Assembly: GCA_029561505.1 (NCBI GenBank)
Contig: JAKQXK010000026.1
Location: 1-8,517, forward strand
From: Spirochaetota bacterium
GTDB lineage: Bacteria; Spirochaetota; Leptospiria; Turneriellales; Turneriellaceae
Direction of reading: 5' to 3'
Length of the DNA stretch: 8,517 bases
Positions 6,727 to 8,517 of the stretch are shown here, piece after piece. Every line of letters begins with the position of its first letter. Position 1 is the first letter of the stretch. Under the pieces are notes generated by a model. It saw only the letters and a program-made list of their open reading frames with translations, made no database searches and was not told the origin of the DNA. The position numbers and the translations under genes are program-made.

Positions 6727-6800
6727 GGGGTTGTAGCTCAGTTGGTTAGAGCATCCGCCTGTCACGCGGAAGGCCACGGGTTCAAGTCCCGCCAACCCCG
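6727..6800 (+). tRNA. tRNA-Asp (anticodon GTC)
   Basis: The full cloverleaf is readable. The acceptor stem is GGGGTTG (6727-6733) with CAACCCC (6793-6799), and G6800 is the discriminator. The D-stem is GCTC/GAGC around AGTTGGTTA. The anticodon stem TCCGC/GCGGA encloses CTGTCAC, with anticodon GTC at 6761-6763. The variable loop is AGGCC. The T-stem is ACGGG/CCCGC around TTCAAGT. The first T-stem pair is an A-C mismatch (A6776/C6792), which is slightly unusual; all other stem pairs are standard. CCA is not encoded, so it must be added after transcription. A T-rich stretch, AATTTTTCCTCTTCTTT, follows directly and may aid termination. It reads GAC/GAT codons. Confidence 0.97.
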
Positions 6801-6877
6801 CAATTTTTCCTCTTCTTTGAATTCAAGAACTACCCTATTCCCGCTTTCCCGCCTGTCACGGCAAGGTCTTATGTCAC

Positions 6878-7654
6878 ATGGCAAATGAGCTCACCAAGGG
6901 TCTGCAATACCTGACCGTGCTCGGCCCCGGCAAAGTCATCGTGCTGTTGTCGACGATGCCGGGCGATAAGCTCAACTACCTCTCACGCCACATCGAGCAT
7001 AAAAAGATTCTGAAAGTTCTCTCGCAGACCTCGGTACGCCAGGTTTCGGCCATCGTGCGCCAAAGCAATGTCGAGGCGCTGGTCACGCTGATGAATTCGC
7101 TCGAAGCCGATGCCTCGATCGAGCTGATGAACCGCCTCGATCTGCAAACCATCGTGCTGTTTCTGAGCAACCTCGAGACCGAGCGCCTTGTCAAAATTGT
7201 CGCGGGCGTCGGCGTCGAACGCATGCTCGAACTATTGAACGCGACAGGCGCCGAACGTGCTCTGCTGCTCACGCAACAGATACCCGCTGAAAACCTCGTG
7301 GGTCTCATTAAAAAAGTGCCGATGGCGCAGCTCGCCCCGCTCGCGACGGGCCTCAAACCCGAGTTTCTGCGCGATCTCGTGCGCACCGATTCAGCCGAAC
7401 ACATGGCTGCACTCGTCAACAGCGTCGGATCTAAAAACGTCATGCAGCTTGTGCACCACTTGGGCGAAAAAGACGTGCTGCATCTGGCACAGCACTTCAA
7501 GGCGCAGAAGCTCAAGAACCTCATTTACATGATCCATGGCATGAAGTTGAAACCGCAGAAGGTGGTGAAGGTCGCCAAAAAGAAAACAGCCGCGGTAAAA
7601 AAGAAATCGACCAAAAAGAAAAAGAATACGACGAAACGTAAACAGGCTGCCTGA
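6878..7654 (+). CDS. Dodecapeptide-repeat alpha-solenoid protein with Lys-rich tail (MgtE-N/FliG-like rhythm)
   Basis: Residues 8-223 divide without a single insertion or deletion into eighteen 12-residue units. Examples are SIELMNRLDLQT (80-91), IVLFLSNLETER (92-103), LVGLIKKVPMAQ (140-151) and VMQLVHHLGEKD (188-199). Positions 1, 4 and 5 of each unit are nearly always Leu, Ile, Val, Met or Ala, and position 8 usually is; turn residues (Gly, Pro, Glu, Asn) gather at 9-12. The same rhythm occurs in the cytosolic N-domain of the Mg channel MgtE and in FliG, which stack short helices into a superhelix, but no membrane or CBS domain follows here. Residues 225-255 are a tail with 17 Lys/Arg, like histone H1-type tails, so binding to nucleic acid or an acidic partner is plausible but unproven. 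No signal peptide is seen. A weak AAGG (6863-6866) precedes the ATG by 11 nt; an out-of-frame ATG at 6871 opens a five-codon ORF overlapping the start. Function unknown. Confidence 0.8.
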   Translation: MANELTKGLQYLTVLGPGKVIVLLSTMPGDKLNYLSRHIEHKKILKVLSQTSVRQVSAIVRQSNVEALVTLMNSLEADASIELMNRLDLQTIVLFLSNLETERLVKIVAGVGVERMLELLNATGAERALLLTQQIPAENLVGLIKKVPMAQLAPLATGLKPEFLRDLVRTDSAEHMAALVNSVGSKNVMQLVHHLGEKDVLHLAQHFKAQKLKNLIYMIHGMKLKPQKVVKVAKKKTAAVKKKSTKKKKNTTKRKQAA

Positions 7655-7658
7655 CACG

Positions 7659-7675
7659 CTTTCACAGCGGGGCTG
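7659..7675 (+). repeat. Short intergenic repeat similar to the 38-61 hairpin
   Basis: CTTTCACAGC (7659-7668) followed by GGGCTG (7670-7675) matches CTTTCACAGC (37-46) and GGGCTG (51-56) near the window start. Here the inner arms CAGC and GCTG form only a 4-bp stem with a GGG loop. It begins 4 nt after the stop of the solenoid gene. With two copies only, and 10-mer matches expected by chance in a window of this size, the relation is tentative. Confidence 0.25.
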
Positions 7676-7733
7676 CCTCAATTCACGAAAATTCGCGACG
7701 CGCTGTCGGCGTCTCTGCCGGCGCTCATAAACC

Positions 7734-8517
7734 ATGACTGACTTTGCAGCGCTGCGCCGCGAATTTGACCTTCGTCCCGACCTTGTATGGCTGAACAACT
7801 GCGGGGTGAGCGTACCGCCGCTGGCGCCTGCGAGAGAAGTGAAAGGTTATCTCGACGCATTCATGCGTGAAGGCATTCTGCAATCGGCTAAACCCCACGG
7901 GCAGATTAAACGCAACATACAGTCACGTTTCGCAGAGCTCTTGGGTGGGTCGGCGCATGAATATGCGATATTGAACAACACGGCTGAGGGGATGACTTTT
8001 ATCGCGCAGAGCCTGCCGCTCGAGCGCGGTGACAAAATTCTGCTGGTTGAGCGCGAATACCCGAGCAATGTATATCCTTTTTTGCAGTTGAAACGCCAGG
8101 GTGTTGAGATTGCATTTGTTTCACCCGGCAAATCGAGCGCCGAGTTTATTGAAAATATTCGCGCAGAACTAACGACCAATGTGCGCGCCATGTCGCTCTC
8201 GGCGGTTGACTGGCTCACGGGCCTCAAATTCGACCTCGCGGCTATCGGTCGCCTGCTCAAAAGCCGCGGCGTTGCTTTCATTCTCGACGCCGCGCAGGGC
8301 GCCGGCCATGTCGATATCGACGTTAAGGCGCTCGGCGTAGACGCGATGGCGTTCTCTTGCTGGAAATGGCTGCTCGGCCCGTTAGGTTCAGGCGGCTTAT
8401 TCATCGACGACGCATTCTTGAAGAAGCTCGACATCCGCGTAGCGGGCACCTCTTCTGTCAAAAACGACGATGTCTATCTGCCGCACCGCGAAGACTATAA
8501 AGAAAGCGTTGAACGTT
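7734..8517 (+). CDS. Class V PLP-dependent aminotransferase (partial, cut by the window end)
   Basis: The first 261 residues of a fold-type I, class V aminotransferase are present; the reading frame is open to the last base. NNTAEGM at 81-87 fits the phosphate-binding turn, ILDAAQGAGH at 183-192 has the Asp185 that pairs with the pyridine nitrogen plus Gln188, and SCWKWLLGPLGSGG at 208-221 carries the Schiff-base Lys211. The residue before that lysine is Trp rather than the His common in cysteine desulfurases. The N-terminus LVWLNNCGVSVPPL (17-30) is typical of the isopenicillin-N-epimerase-like/cysteine-desulfurase-like branch. The reaction could be transamination, desulfuration or lyase chemistry and cannot be settled without the C-terminal third. 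The start is firm: an in-frame TAA lies at 7728-7730, two codons before the ATG. No good SD is visible. It follows the solenoid gene by 79 bp on the same strand. Confidence 0.85.
   Translation, partial: MTDFAALRREFDLRPDLVWLNNCGVSVPPLAPAREVKGYLDAFMREGILQSAKPHGQIKRNIQSRFAELLGGSAHEYAILNNTAEGMTFIAQSLPLERGDKILLVEREYPSNVYPFLQLKRQGVEIAFVSPGKSSAEFIENIRAELTTNVRAMSLSAVDWLTGLKFDLAAIGRLLKSRGVAFILDAAQGAGHVDIDVKALGVDAMAFSCWKWLLGPLGSGGLFIDDAFLKKLDIRVAGTSSVKNDDVYLPHREDYKESVER

Noticed and set aside
6813..6829. Imperfect palindrome around TTGAATTCAA after the tRNA, considered as a terminator or operator
   Set aside because: The stem is AT-rich with a bulge and no T-run follows. A 10-bp palindrome alone is weak evidence for an operator.
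6976..7524. A 182-codon minus-strand open frame opposite the solenoid gene
   Set aside because: The plus-strand frame has clear 12-residue periodicity. The opposite frame is Ser/Arg-rich shadow sequence.
7847..8461. A 204-codon minus-strand open frame near the window end
   Set aside because: The plus strand here encodes a clear class V aminotransferase that is open to the window end. The minus frame is a shadow.
1..8517. CRISPR arrays, insertion sequences, phage genes or rRNA
   Set aside because: No regular spacer-repeat array, transposase or integrase motif, or rRNA-like sequence was seen on either strand.

Overview
The window looks like ordinary chromosomal DNA from a Gram-negative-type bacterium with moderately high GC. 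The lineage cannot be fixed from sequence alone. The mix of genes (an OlsF-like acyltransferase fusion, a DUF6580 membrane protein and several lineage-restricted helical proteins) would fit a Leptospirales spirochaete such as a Turneriella-like organism, but that is a low-confidence inference. No phage, transposon, CRISPR or plasmid functions are visible.

Layout. (1) Positions 154-1833, plus strand: a two-domain acyltransferase with an N-terminal PlsC/LPLAT domain and a C-terminal OlsB/GNAT-like N-acyltransferase domain. It is preceded by a perfect 9-bp inverted repeat just before the start codon. (2) Positions 1781-6483, minus strand: a tight five-gene array. In transcription order it holds two unrecognised helical proteins (204 and 345 aa), a DUF6580-type small integral membrane protein, an alpha/beta hydrolase and a tandem ABC ATPase of ModF/PhrA type. 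The last three overlap by 4 and 16 bp, so they are almost certainly cotranscribed and translationally coupled. The array ends tail-to-tail inside the acyltransferase gene, with a 53-bp overlap. (3) Positions 6484-6877: an intergenic region with tRNA-Asp(GTC) at 6727-6800, preceded by broken, tRNA-derived duplications and short hairpins. (4) Positions 6878-7654, plus strand: a 258-aa protein made of eighteen unbroken 12-residue helical repeats (MgtE-N/FliG-like solenoid rhythm) followed by a lysine-rich tail. (5) Position 7734 to the window end, plus strand: the first 261 residues of a class V PLP-dependent aminotransferase, cut by the window edge.

How the parts may work together. The acyltransferase probably builds aminolipids (ornithine- or glycine-type). 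The minus-strand array pairs an S-component-like membrane protein with a double ATPase, which could be a transport or energy-coupling module, but no EcfT-like or periplasmic partner is present. The most distinctive items are the 18 x 12 solenoid with its basic tail, the tRNA-Asp remnants and the composition of the five-gene array.
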